From Chloroflexota bacterium (lineage in GTDB: Bacteria > Chloroflexota > Anaerolineae > Anaerolineales > UBA4823): a DNA stretch of 64,000 bases. Numbering within the stretch: position 1 is the stretch's first letter; every line of letters starts with the position of its first letter. Below, piece by piece: positions 1 through 8,908 of this stretch. The position numbers and the translations under genes were made by a program. The stretch spans positions 1 to 64,000 of the forward strand of contig JAAYXE010000195.1 in NCBI GenBank assembly GCA_012516075.1. The letters are read 5' to 3'. The notes under the pieces were generated by a model, which was given only the letters and a program-made list of their open reading frames with translations, was not told the DNA's origin and did not search any database.

Positions 1-38
1 CGCCGGCCGTGTATGTCTGCCGGATGGAAGCGGTCGAA

Positions 39-374
39 TCAGCCCATTTTGAAGAAGCTGGTGAGCTTCATCGCAAGGTTCAGATCACCGGCCAGCTTTA
101 ACTTCCCCTGCATAAAGGCCTGCATCGCATTGGAGCGGCCCAGAATAACGTCTTTATAATCCTGAGCGTCGGCGGTCAGGGTCAATCTGGGGTTCTCGGC
201 CACCCCTTCAACCACCTGGCACTGCCCGTCGCGGATTGTGATGATCCAGTCTCCACCTTCTTCTCCCGTCAGGTGATACTGCACCACCGTGTCCACACCC
301 TGAGCGACATCGGGTTTAAAGGCCCGCGGCATACGGTTCATCAATTCTTTCACAGTGATTTCTTCGGTTGTCAT
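39..374 (-). CDS. SCP2 sterol-carrier domain protein
   Basis: A single-domain protein of about 111 residues that matches the SCP-2 sterol-transfer fold in length and pattern, including a central TGEEGGDW-type strand and the C-terminal KLAGDLNLAMKL helix common to small bacterial SCP2 proteins. Such proteins bind acyl-CoA or other lipids in a hydrophobic tunnel. It is the last gene of the leftward beta-oxidation operon, just after the thiolase, which fits a role as cytoplasmic acyl-CoA carrier. The ATG at 372-374 is preferred over an upstream TTG at 381-383, which sits too close to the GGGAG ribosome site. The family is confident; the ligand is inferred. Confidence 0.85.
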   Translation of the reverse strand: MTTEEITVKELMNRMPRAFKPDVAQGVDTVVQYHLTGEEGGDWIITIRDGQCQVVEGVAENPRLTLTADAQDYKDVILGRSNAMQAFMQGKLKLAGDLNLAMKLTSFFKMG

Positions 375-460
375 CGTTGTCAAATCTCCCTGTTAATTTC
401 AAATTTAACAGCGGCCTGGTATGGGCTGCAGATAGGCAGCCCATTCCAGGCTCGCATTCC

Positions 461-1660
461 TCACGCTAAGTTCTCAAAGATCCCGGCAGCCCCCATGCCG
501 CCGCCCACACACATGGTCACCATGCCGTAGCGCGAACCACGGCGGCGCATCTCGCCGGCCAGCTGTGCAGTGAGCTTGGCGCCCGAACAGCCCAGCGGGT
601 GCCCGAGGGCAATCGCCCCGCCGTTAACGTTGACCCGCTCATCATCCAGGCCCAGCTCGCGAATAACGGCCAGCACCTGCGAAGCAAAGGCCTCGTTCAG
701 CTCGATCAGGTCAATATCTTTCAGGCTCAGGCCGGCGCTCTTTAACGCTCTGGGGACCGCCTCCACCGGGCCAATGCCCATCAACTCCGGCGGCACACCC
801 GCCACAGCGAACGAGATAAACCGCAGCAGCGGCTTCAGGCCCAGCTCATCCGCCAGCCGGCGCGACACCACCAGCACCGCTGCCGCGCCGTCCGATAGCG
901 GCGATGAGTTGCCGGCAGTGACGGTGCCGCCTTTGCGGAAGGCAGGCGGCAGTTTCGCCAGCGCTTCCAGGCTGGTGTCCGCCCGGGGGCACTCATCCTG
1001 CTCGAGCCGGATCGTGCGTTTTTGCGGCTTCCCGTTCGACCCGGGCTCGACGATCTCGACCTCCACCGGCACAATTTCAACGTCAAACTTGCCGGCCTGC
1101 ATCGCCGCAACCGCCCTCTGGTGACTGCGCAGCGCGTAGGCGTCCTGATCTTCGCGGCTGATGCCGTATTTAACCGCCACATTTTCGGCTGTCAATCCCA
1201 TATTCGTGAAAACTTCGGGACATTCTGCAGCCAGGTAGGGGTCGGGCGCGAATTTATTGCCTGTCATAGGCACCATGCTCATCGATTCGACCCCTCCGGC
1301 GATGATCGCATCGGCCTGGCCGGCCATGATCATGTAGGCGGCGTGGGCGATGCTCTGCAGCCCCGACGAGCAGAAGCGGTTGATGGTCTCGCCGCCTACT
1401 GAATCGGGCAGCCCGGCGCGCAGGGCAGCAATGCGGGCCAGGTTCATCCCCTGCTCTCCTTCCGGGAAGGAGCAGCCCAGGATCACGTCGTCAATCTGAG
1501 ACGGGCTGATGTTTCCGGCCCGTTCGAGCACCGTGCGGATGACCAGCGCCGCCAGATCTTCCGGCCGGGCGGTCGCCAGGCTGCCGCGCTTCGCTTTTCC
1601 GACCGGTGTGCGCGCCACCGCTACAATCAGCGCATCATTCGGTGAATGCTGCTGGTTCAT
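461..1660 (-). CDS. fadA: acetyl-CoA C-acyltransferase (thiolase)
   Basis: Degradative thiolase that splits 3-ketoacyl-CoA into acetyl-CoA and a shortened acyl-CoA. The nucleophilic Cys lies in NRFCSSGLQ near residue 97, the catalytic His in [14 protein letters not shown], and the second Cys in the C-terminal [11 protein letters not shown] motif; the NEAFA motif is also present. Length near 399 residues is normal for the family. The ATG at 1658-1660 is chosen because a GGAGGG lies upstream at usual distance; an ATG six codons earlier is part of that leader. It is 48 bp downstream of the FadN-type gene and transcribed with it, giving hydratase, dehydrogenase and thiolase in one unit. Confidence 0.95.
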   Translation of the reverse strand: MNQQHSPNDALIVAVARTPVGKAKRGSLATARPEDLAALVIRTVLERAGNISPSQIDDVILGCSFPEGEQGMNLARIAALRAGLPDSVGGETINRFCSSGLQSIAHAAYMIMAGQADAIIAGGVESMSMVPMTGNKFAPDPYLAAECPEVFTNMGLTAENVAVKYGISREDQDAYALRSHQRAVAAMQAGKFDVEIVPVEVEIVEPGSNGKPQKRTIRLEQDECPRADTSLEALAKLPPAFRKGGTVTAGNSSPLSDGAAAVLVVSRRLADELGLKPLLRFISFAVAGVPPELMGIGPVEAVPRALKSAGLSLKDIDLIELNEAFASQVLAVIRELGLDDERVNVNGGAIALGHPLGCSGAKLTAQLAGEMRRRGSRYGMVTMCVGGGMGAAGIFENLA

Positions 1661-1708
1661 TCCTGTAATTCCCTCCATTCATGCAAGCTGCCAGAAGCAG
1701 ACCAATTC

Positions 1709-4129
1709 TCAGTTGCGCAGCGGCTTCCCGGTCTGGAGCAGGTTCCACATGCGCTGCTGGGTCTTCTCCTCCCCACACAGCGAGAGGAACGCCTCACACT
1801 CCAGGTCGAGGAAGTACTGCTCGTCCACCCAGGCCGGCTGGCTCAGCTCGCCGCCGGTCATCACATAGGCCAGGCGGCCGCCGATCTGCGCTTCATACTC
1901 GGTGATCTCACCAGCCGACTTGAGCATAAATACGCCTACACGCATAGCGGCAAGCGCATCACGCCCGGCAGCGTACACCTGCTCGCGCACCGGCGGGTGG
2001 TAGCCGCTTTCCACCAGGTGCAGCACCTCCCGTTTGGCCTCCGCCAGCAGGTGATCGCGGTTCATCACCACCCGGTCGCAGGAGCCGAGGATGCCCATCT
2101 GGCGCGCTTCTTCAGCGCTGGTGGACACCTTTGCCATGCCGATCTGCTCGAAGATGCGCTGCAGGAACGGCAGAGCGTCGGCATTTTTAGTGCGCATGGC
2201 CGGGTTGAGGATGCGGCGCACCATCTCCTTGGTCCCACCGCCGGCCGGGATCACCCCGGCCCCGATCTCCACCAGGCCTGCGTACAGCTCGGCGGAAGCC
2301 ACCACCCGGCCAGTGTGCATGAGCACCTCCGCTCCACCGCCCAGGGCCAGGCCTGCCGGTGCAGCCACCACCGGCTTCGGAAAGTAGCGCATGCGCATAT
2401 TAATCGCCTGCATCTTACGCACGGCTGCCTCGAGCTGGTCCCACATGCCGCTCTGCGCAGCCATCACCACCATGAACAGGTTCGCCCCGGCGGAGAAGTT
2501 CTGCGCATCGCTGCCAATCACGAGGCCCTCAAACTCCTTCTCGGCACAGTCCAGACCGGCCTGGATCATGTTGAAAATGTCATCGTCCAGGGCATTCATT
2601 TTGGTGTGGAACTCCACCGCGCCCACGCCGTCGCCCAGGTCGATCAGGGTAGCCCCCGGGTTGCGGCTGACAACCTTCCCGGCGGCTTTCTCCTCTTTCA
2701 GGATGATCAGGGCTGGAGAGCGCTGCAGAGGTTCGTAGGCCTTTTGAACAGGGTTATATACACCCACCTTGCGCTCCCCCTCGTACTGGTAGAACGTCTC
2801 GAAACCGGCAGCCAGCATTTCCTGCACCCATTCCGGGGGCGGGAACCCGTCCGCCTTCATCTCCTCAGCCGTTTCAGCCACCCCGAGCATGTCCCAGGTT
2901 TCGAAGGGGCCGGCTTCGTGGCCAAAACCCCATACCATTGCCCGGTCGATGGGCAGCGGAGTGTCGGCAATCTCGGGGATGCGCTCGGCCGCGTAGGCAA
3001 AACCCTGGTACGTCAGAGCGCGCGCCAGCCGGCCGGCACGGTCATCCGCCTGGATCAGACCTTTCAACCGTTTGCCCAGATCGGTTTCGTCCTTCACTTT
3101 GCCGACCGACTCGAAGCGCACTTTCTGCGGCTCGGTATATTCCAGGGTCTTCAGATCCAGCGGCCAGAATGACTTTTTACCATCCTCACGGACCTCTTTG
3201 TAAAAGCCCTGTTTACTCTTCGTGCCCAGCCAGCCCTTTTCCACCATGCTGCGGATGAGCTGGTTGGCCGGTTCTGAATTCAGGTAGCGCAGGGCGTGCT
3301 CGTCGTGAGGAATGGCGGGAGCCAGGTTGCGCCCCACATGCTCCCAGACGTCGATTCCTACCAGGTCCATCAGGCGGAAGGTGGCCGTCTTTGGCCGCCC
3401 CATCACCGGCCCGGTGACGGCGTCGACTTCCTCCACGGTGTAATCATTCTTCAGGATATAGTCCAGGGCAAAAGCGCCGGTGCCGAACGCCAGGCGGTTG
3501 GCAATAAAATTCGGCGTGTCCTTGGCAATGACAATGCCCTTCCCCAGCCGATACTCGCCGAAATGATGCACCGCCTGCAGCACATCGGGCAGCGTATCCC
3601 CGGTGGGGATAATTTCCAGCAGTTTCAAATAGCGCGGCGGGTTGAAAAAGTGGGTGCCCAGAAAATGTTTGCGAAAGCCCTCTGAACGTCCCTCGGCAAT
3701 CGAAGCCACCGGAATACCCGAGGTATTGGTGCTGATGATCGTCTCCCCGCCGCGCAGCGCGTCGATGCGCTCCATCAAGCTGCGCTTGACCGCCAGATTT
3801 TCGACCACGGCCTCGATTACCCAGTCGGCATCCCGGACGACCTCCAGGTCGTCTTCGATGTTGCCCGTTGAGATCAGGGCCGCCTGCTCTGGGGTGAAGA
3901 AGTTCGCCGGCCGTGCTTTGAGCGCTCGCTCGAGCCCCTGGCGCACGATGCGGTTGCGCACCTGGGGATCCTCGAGAGTCAGTCCCTGCTGCTCCTCATC
4001 CGGAGTCAGCCGGTCGGGGACAATATCCAGCAGTTTAACAGGCACCCCGGCATTGGCCAGGTGCGCAGCGATGGCTGCCCCCATCGTTCCCGAGCCGATC
4101 ACTACGGCCCGATGGATCTGGTACTTCAT
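1709..4129 (-). CDS. fadN: 3-hydroxyacyl-CoA dehydrogenase/enoyl-CoA hydratase, FadN type
   Basis: Bifunctional beta-oxidation enzyme of about 806 residues. The order is NAD-binding 3HCDH domain first (GSGTMGAAIAAHLANAG at the N terminus), then the 3HCDH C-terminal domain with HFFNPPRYLKLLEI, a second 3HCDH-like region, and a crotonase domain from about residue 500 (SDAQNFSAGANL, then GLALGGGAEVLMHTG). This order is that of Bacillus FadN and is the reverse of proteobacterial FadB. The hydratase hydrates enoyl-CoA and the dehydrogenase oxidises the product to 3-ketoacyl-CoA for the next-door thiolase. AAGGAGG stands 5 nt before the ATG at 4127-4129, which fixes the start. Confidence 0.94.
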   Translation of the reverse strand: MKYQIHRAVVIGSGTMGAAIAAHLANAGVPVKLLDIVPDRLTPDEEQQGLTLEDPQVRNRIVRQGLERALKARPANFFTPEQAALISTGNIEDDLEVVRDADWVIEAVVENLAVKRSLMERIDALRGGETIISTNTSGIPVASIAEGRSEGFRKHFLGTHFFNPPRYLKLLEIIPTGDTLPDVLQAVHHFGEYRLGKGIVIAKDTPNFIANRLAFGTGAFALDYILKNDYTVEEVDAVTGPVMGRPKTATFRLMDLVGIDVWEHVGRNLAPAIPHDEHALRYLNSEPANQLIRSMVEKGWLGTKSKQGFYKEVREDGKKSFWPLDLKTLEYTEPQKVRFESVGKVKDETDLGKRLKGLIQADDRAGRLARALTYQGFAYAAERIPEIADTPLPIDRAMVWGFGHEAGPFETWDMLGVAETAEEMKADGFPPPEWVQEMLAAGFETFYQYEGERKVGVYNPVQKAYEPLQRSPALIILKEEKAAGKVVSRNPGATLIDLGDGVGAVEFHTKMNALDDDIFNMIQAGLDCAEKEFEGLVIGSDAQNFSAGANLFMVVMAAQSGMWDQLEAAVRKMQAINMRMRYFPKPVVAAPAGLALGGGAEVLMHTGRVVASAELYAGLVEIGAGVIPAGGGTKEMVRRILNPAMRTKNADALPFLQRIFEQIGMAKVSTSAEEARQMGILGSCDRVVMNRDHLLAEAKREVLHLVESGYHPPVREQVYAAGRDALAAMRVGVFMLKSAGEITEYEAQIGGRLAYVMTGGELSQPAWVDEQYFLDLECEAFLSLCGEEKTQQRMWNLLQTGKPLRN

Positions 4130-4282
4130 CTGTCCTCCTTGTACCATGATTCAATTTTGTCGGTTGAAAACGTGCTGCTGGGCTGATAAGACCGGCCTGG
4201 AGAGACTCCCCCACCAGAACGGAAGCTCAGCCCGTTAATCTCGCCCCCCTGATTTCAACCTGAGGGCTGAAAGGCAATGCAT

Positions 4283-5185
4283 TTAGGGCTGGATGATCGC
4301 GAAATTATCAAAGGTCGCCTCAAATCCCTCCTGCAGTTGTGACTTTGCCACAACGCCGACAGACCCGCTCTCATATTCTCTGTCGTTGGTTTCAACCAGC
4401 AGCTTGCCGTTGGAGTAGAGCGCCAGGCGGCTGCCGATGCATTCAGCACCGACCCGGTTGACCGCCGTCCCCATATGCACATCCTCTGCGGCCGCAGTTC
4501 CATTCACCAGGAACTCAAACACGCCGTCTTTCATCTTGGCAATCCCATAGCCGCCTGTGCTGTTGAGTAAAAAGGCATAGTAGTGGTCTTCGTCCTGGTG
4601 ACGGCAGATCAACCCGTAATAGCCGTTCTCCGGGCCTGCTGTGCGGGCTGCGTCGACCTCCAGACGTACGTTTTCATAATCGCCCGTGCGGATGCTCCAG
4701 ATAGCCGCGTTCAACAGGTTCACCCGGATGCGGTAGGCTTCATCCTCAGTGTACTCAATGACGAATTCGTCCTCCTCGGCAGTGAACCATTTGTCGTCAT
4801 CGGAGAAATCATCTTCGAGGATGGCGTTCGGGACACGCGTTGGCGTGGGGGTAACCTGCGGGGTTTCCGTTGGCACGGGGGTGTCGCTCGAAACGGGTGT
4901 ATCACTGGGTGCTGTCGTGGCGCTGGGCCCGGCTGTGGGTGTATCCGTTTCAACGGTCGATTCAGTCTCTGCTGAAGGCGGTACCGTCGGCGTGGCAGCC
5001 TCCCCATTCTGGCCCTGCGCTGCGGTCTGGGTCATTTCAGCAACGAAGGTCTGAGCGGCCTGCGTAAACAAGAGCTCGGGCACCGGGGTCGGGGGCACAG
5101 GTTGAACCGGCTGGCACCCGGCCAGGGCCAGAACCAGCAGGAAGAGCGCGCCCAGCATAAAGACCGCATTACGTCTGTCAGCCAT
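4283..5185 (-). CDS. lipoprotein with Thr/Pro linker and LamG-like domain
   Basis: A predicted secreted lipoprotein of about 300 residues. The N terminus has a basic MADRRN start, a hydrophobic stretch and the lipobox LALAGC. A low-complexity linker rich in Pro, Thr and Ser (about residues 25-125) follows. The C-terminal 170 residues have the beta-sandwich pattern of concanavalin/LamG or DUF1080-type domains, with the typical YYGLICRHQDEDHYYAFLL and YSNGKLLVE strands. It probably sits outside the membrane and binds a polymer or surface ligand. The ATG at 5183-5185 follows a GGAGGG; the ATG 12 codons earlier has no ribosome site. Its place inside a beta-oxidation operon is unexpected. Confidence 0.8.
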   Translation of the reverse strand: MADRRNAVFMLGALFLLVLALAGCQPVQPVPPTPVPELLFTQAAQTFVAEMTQTAAQGQNGEAATPTVPPSAETESTVETDTPTAGPSATTAPSDTPVSSDTPVPTETPQVTPTPTRVPNAILEDDFSDDDKWFTAEEDEFVIEYTEDEAYRIRVNLLNAAIWSIRTGDYENVRLEVDAARTAGPENGYYGLICRHQDEDHYYAFLLNSTGGYGIAKMKDGVFEFLVNGTAAAEDVHMGTAVNRVGAECIGSRLALYSNGKLLVETNDREYESGSVGVVAKSQLQEGFEATFDNFAIIQP

Positions 5186-5236
5186 CACAAAACCCTCCGT
5201 CGTTTCTTTCATTTTCTTCAACTGTGCCGGTCATCC

Positions 5237-6352
5237 TTATTCACGCAGTTCACGGTTGAAAAAATCGATAACCCGCTGCATAAAAAGCTCATCGCCCGCG
5301 CCGTAGAAGGTATGCGGCTGGCCCTCGTACCAGTAGCATTCCACTTCTTTTCCCAGCGCATTGAGCTGGTCGCACAGGTCGATGGACCAGCGCAGGGGGA
5401 CCAGCTCATCGCTGCGCCCGTGGTGGATGCTTACCGCCGCCTGGATCTGGTCCAGATATCCGGCTGGGGAGATGGTTTCCAGCTCCTCCACCGGCACGGC
5501 CAGCTCATCCAGGCCGCGCTGCCCGTACGACCAGCGGTTGATCGCTTCAAAGTTCTGCCTTTCATCCGGGCTCATTGCAGCGTACAGCACCGCGGCGTCG
5601 ACTGCCTGGCTTACGGTCAGCACACGGGTGGAGACTCCTCCACCCATGCTGTGCCCCCACAGGCCGATAGCCCCGGGGTCTGCCAGTTCGAGCGGACCGG
5701 GTTTGCCGGCTTGCTCCTGCACCAGGGCAATCAGGTTGAGCACATCGATCGCCATCCCCACCCGGAACAGGTTGTCGCCGGAGTCGGAAGGCGGGTAGCC
5801 TCGTAAATTGGGATGCAGCACCAGAAAACCGGCCCGGGCCAGCGAGTCGGCATAGCGGGTCGTGTAATCGATCGTATCATAAATTTCCGGTTCGATGTAG
5901 CCGTGATTGGCAATCACCACCGGGTACGGCGGCTCGCCGCGCACCGGAACATTCATGAAACCGTAGATGGTCAACCCGTCACTGGGGTAGCGGATCAGGA
6001 GACGGGTGAAGTAGGAATTCTCCGCCAGCGTCTGCACGACCTCAATCTCACCGCCGCCGTATTCCCGGGCGGCGAGATAAGGGATGCGCAGACCGGCGTA
6101 CCGGTCAACAGTTGGAGAAGGGCTGGGTGTGGCTGTATTCTGGGGAGTAGGTGTGAGGGATGGCGCGGGCGTGTTCGTCGCCGTGCGTACTGCCGGGGGT
6201 GGAAGCGTTTCAGCTGCGTTCAATCCGGGCGCAGCGCTGGCAGTCGGCACAGCAGGGCTCAGAGCAGCCGGCTGCGCCCGGCAGCCGGCCAGCAGCAGCC
6301 CGAGCGCAGCGGCACAGATGAGCAAAAGAACGCAGTATGGTCTTCCCGGCAT
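5237..6352 (-). CDS. lipoprotein alpha/beta hydrolase (prolyl-oligopeptidase/DLH-like)
   Basis: An exported alpha/beta hydrolase of about 371 residues. The signal sequence ends in a lipobox (LGLLLAGC), followed by a Pro/Thr-rich tether to about residue 85. The hydrolase domain carries the nucleophile elbow GHSMGGG, an upstream HGYIEPE oxyanion region, and late motifs HHGRSDELVP (acid residue) and GQPHTF (catalytic His), the pattern of S9-type peptidase or dienelactone-hydrolase-like esterases. It may release acyl groups or other ester products outside the cell for the beta-oxidation enzymes around it; the substrate is inferred only from context. A GTG seven codons upstream (6371-6373) is an alternative start; neither has a clear ribosome site. 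Confidence 0.8.
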   Translation of the reverse strand: MPGRPYCVLLLICAAALGLLLAGCRAQPAALSPAVPTASAAPGLNAAETLPPPAVRTATNTPAPSLTPTPQNTATPSPSPTVDRYAGLRIPYLAAREYGGGEIEVVQTLAENSYFTRLLIRYPSDGLTIYGFMNVPVRGEPPYPVVIANHGYIEPEIYDTIDYTTRYADSLARAGFLVLHPNLRGYPPSDSGDNLFRVGMAIDVLNLIALVQEQAGKPGPLELADPGAIGLWGHSMGGGVSTRVLTVSQAVDAAVLYAAMSPDERQNFEAINRWSYGQRGLDELAVPVEELETISPAGYLDQIQAAVSIHHGRSDELVPLRWSIDLCDQLNALGKEVECYWYEGQPHTFYGAGDELFMQRVIDFFNRELRE

Positions 6353-6386
6353 TTTCGCAGCCAATCCCTGCACCCCAGGGTTAAGT

Positions 6387-7640
6387 TTACCTCAGCTCGC
6401 TCCCGCTGTAGTTCAGGATGTTGCGGGCCACCACCAGGCGGTTGATCTGCCCGGTGCCCTCGTAGATATCGCTGATCTTGGCGTCCCGGAACCACTTTTC
6501 GAGCAGGTAATCGCGGGTGTAGCCCAGCGGCCCCATGAGTTCCACCGCTTTCTGTGTGATGCGGGTGACCACATCCCCGGCGCGCACCTTGCTCATGGAA
6601 GCCTCTTTTGAGTTGGGCATGCCGTTATCCGCCATCCAGACCGCCTTGATCACCAGCAGCCAGGCCGAGCGCAGCATGACTTCCATCTCGATCACGTCAC
6701 GTTCAACGGCAGACAGCTTCTGCGGAGGCAGCCCGTAGCGGATGGTAATCCCCTGCCCGGCCAGCAGTTCTTTCACCAGCTCTACCGTGGCGCGCGCCAC
6801 GCCGATGGCTGTGGCCGCCACAAGCGGGCGGGTGGCGTCGAAAGTGGCCATAGCGCCCTTAAAGCCCTTGGTGGTCTCCTTCTTGCTGATCACCTCAGCC
6901 GGCCCGAGGATGTTTTCGAAGGGGATGCGGCAGTCCTGCAGCACGATCGCTGCGGTGTCGCTCACACGGATCCCCATCTTGTGCTCCAGTTTTGTCACCT
7001 TAACGCCCGGTGTGCCGGCTTCGACCACAAAGGGCCGCATACCTGCCCGCCCGGCGCTGGGGTCGATCGTCGCCCACACCACCACAAAGCCCGGGCTCAC
7101 TTCGAGCGCCTTATGCCCGGCGGTGACGAAGATCTTCTCTCCGTTCAACACCCATTCGTTGGTCTTCGGATCCAGCACGGCCGTGGTGCGGATGGCGGAG
7201 GTGTCGGATCCAGCCTGGGGTTCGGTCATCGCCATGGCGGCAAAGACCGGCTTTTCCTGGCGAAAGCGGGCCAGGAATTTCTCTTTCTGCTCGGGCGTGC
7301 CGGTCGCCTCCACGGCGGCGGCGCCCAGGCCGCCTCCCGGCGTGACCAGGTACATCCCCACATCGCCCCAGGAGAGCATCTCCAGCATGAACGCCAGCGA
7401 CTGGTAGCCGATGCGCGGACGGTCCTTCTTCTCCGGGTCATCCTTTTTGCTGTCGGATGGCGCCAGCGAACCCGCACCCGTCTGGCGCATGGCCATATGC
7501 ATGAAGTTGATGTAATCCCAGGGGATTTCGTGCTCGTGCTCGTCAAAGTAGCGCGATACCGGCCGCATCATATTCTCGGCCACAGTCTGCAGCGCATAAC
7601 GCTGCTGCGCGATCGGTTTGGGCATCTCGAAATCGATCAT
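6387..7640 (-). CDS. acyl-CoA dehydrogenase (catalytic Glu present)
   Basis: FAD-dependent acyl-CoA dehydrogenase of about 417 residues. Visible signatures are AMTEPQAGSDTSAI in the FAD/substrate-binding middle domain, the GEKIFVTAG strand, LMGPLGYTRDYLLEKWFRDAK, and the terminal SDIYEGTGQINR motif, whose Glu is the usual catalytic base. It makes the trans-2-enoyl-CoA used by the FadN-type protein. The ATG at 7638-7640 follows an AAAGGAGA site. It lies 73 bp downstream of a second acyl-CoA dehydrogenase that lacks this Glu, so the two may work as a heteromer. Chain-length specificity cannot be read from the sequence. Confidence 0.93.
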   Translation of the reverse strand: MIDFEMPKPIAQQRYALQTVAENMMRPVSRYFDEHEHEIPWDYINFMHMAMRQTGAGSLAPSDSKKDDPEKKDRPRIGYQSLAFMLEMLSWGDVGMYLVTPGGGLGAAAVEATGTPEQKEKFLARFRQEKPVFAAMAMTEPQAGSDTSAIRTTAVLDPKTNEWVLNGEKIFVTAGHKALEVSPGFVVVWATIDPSAGRAGMRPFVVEAGTPGVKVTKLEHKMGIRVSDTAAIVLQDCRIPFENILGPAEVISKKETTKGFKGAMATFDATRPLVAATAIGVARATVELVKELLAGQGITIRYGLPPQKLSAVERDVIEMEVMLRSAWLLVIKAVWMADNGMPNSKEASMSKVRAGDVVTRITQKAVELMGPLGYTRDYLLEKWFRDAKISDIYEGTGQINRLVVARNILNYSGSELR

Positions 7641-7713
7641 TCCATTCTCTCCTTTGGTCTCTCCCCAACTGCCTGGCACACAAACCTGTGTTACAGAGCC
7701 CTGAAAAGATGGG

Positions 7714-8811
7714 TTAAATCAGCGCCAATCCGGTAAAGGTGGCAATGCCCCTCCCGTTGCGCATCCACAGTTCCACCGGGTGTTCACGGATGTAGCCGTG
7801 TCCGCCTAAGATCTGCACGGCCCGGTCGGTCACCATCATGGCCATATTGGCTGCGCCGGTGAAGGCCAGGTAGGCCGCGGTGCTGGCTTCCTCCTTGCCG
7901 TTGTCCAGCATCCAGGCTGCTTCCCAGGCCAGCAGGCGTATGGCCTCGATCTCTGTCGCCATCTCGGCCAGCATAAAGGCAATGGCCTGCTTCTGGGCCA
8001 CTTTCACCCCAAATACTTCGCGTTCTTTGGCGTAATCGCGGGAATATTCAAATGCGGCGCGCGCCAGCCCCACGCCCAGGCCGGCCATGGCCACCCGCGC
8101 CGAATCTAGAACCGGGGCAAAGTCATGTCCCTGCGGCCCGCCCAGCCGGTTCTCTCTGGGGACTCGCACAGCGTTGAAGCACACACGATGGACAGGAAGC
8201 GCATTGATGCCCAGCAGCTTCTGCCGCTCGGCGACCTCCAGACCGGAGGTTCCTTTTTCCACGATGAAACCCTGGGTCTTCCCTTCCAGAGCAGCGTACA
8301 CAATGAACGCCGGGGCGCTTTCCGCATAGGGGACGTATACTTTTTCACCCTGGATCACATACGCGTCGCCGTCTTCAACAGCAGTCGTCGCCAGGTCGTT
8401 CGGGTCGAAATCGAAGCGCGGTTCGAGCAGCGCGCCGGTGTAAGGGGTCCAGTCGGGGTTTTCGACTACCTGGGGCAGGTATTTCTGCTTTTGTTCTTCG
8501 CTTCCGGCCAGCAGCACCGGCAGAGCGAACAGGCCCGGCGTCATCACAGCCAGTGCGCCGGCCAGGTCGCCGTACGCCATTTCCTCCGCGGCCAGCACGC
8601 CGGTCACTGCGGAATGCTCGCCAAAGCCCCCGTATTCGGCGGGGACAGAAGCCTGCAGGTAGCCCAGTTCCCAGCCTTTCTGGATGAGCTTCAGCGGCAG
8701 ATTATTATCTTCGTCGGCATCATGCGCGCTGGCCCGCAGGTCGCTGGTGGCGTAGCGGTTGATCGCCTCCACCAGCATTTTCTGTTCCTCATTCGGTTCA
8801 AAAGAATACAT
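7714..8811 (-). CDS. acyl-CoA dehydrogenase-like protein lacking the catalytic Glu
   Basis: Acyl-CoA dehydrogenase fold of 365 residues, somewhat shorter than usual. It keeps the N-terminal helical domain (FEPNEEQKMLVEAI), the GEKVYVPYAESA middle domain and the ILGGHGYIREHPVELWMRNGR C-terminal helix. The segment that normally reads IYEGT is here ATFTG, followed at once by the stop, and the alternative Glu site used by isovaleryl-CoA dehydrogenases (LDLERLVLAG) reads LDSARVAMAG. The middle-domain TEPQAGSD motif is also altered (LLEPRFDFD). A strong AGGAGG precedes the ATG. Read with its neighbour at 6387-7640, a structural or regulatory partner subunit is the likeliest role; an enzyme with different chemistry is possible. 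Confidence 0.88.
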   Translation of the reverse strand: MYSFEPNEEQKMLVEAINRYATSDLRASAHDADEDNNLPLKLIQKGWELGYLQASVPAEYGGFGEHSAVTGVLAAEEMAYGDLAGALAVMTPGLFALPVLLAGSEEQKQKYLPQVVENPDWTPYTGALLEPRFDFDPNDLATTAVEDGDAYVIQGEKVYVPYAESAPAFIVYAALEGKTQGFIVEKGTSGLEVAERQKLLGINALPVHRVCFNAVRVPRENRLGGPQGHDFAPVLDSARVAMAGLGVGLARAAFEYSRDYAKEREVFGVKVAQKQAIAFMLAEMATEIEAIRLLAWEAAWMLDNGKEEASTAAYLAFTGAANMAMMVTDRAVQILGGHGYIREHPVELWMRNGRGIATFTGLALI

Positions 8812-8908
8812 GGCTTTCCTCCTCTGATCTGTATCCTTCGAGCAAGGAACGGGCGTCCCCGCTCACCCTGTTAGAGGTTTCGTTCGTTGATATGCCCAGA
8901 GCCGTGCT

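Noticed and set aside
1646..3172. Long open frame (508 codons) on the plus strand opposite the FadN gene
   Set aside because: Mirrors the coding frame of a clear enzyme; His/Pro/Gln-rich composition and no ribosome site or motif.
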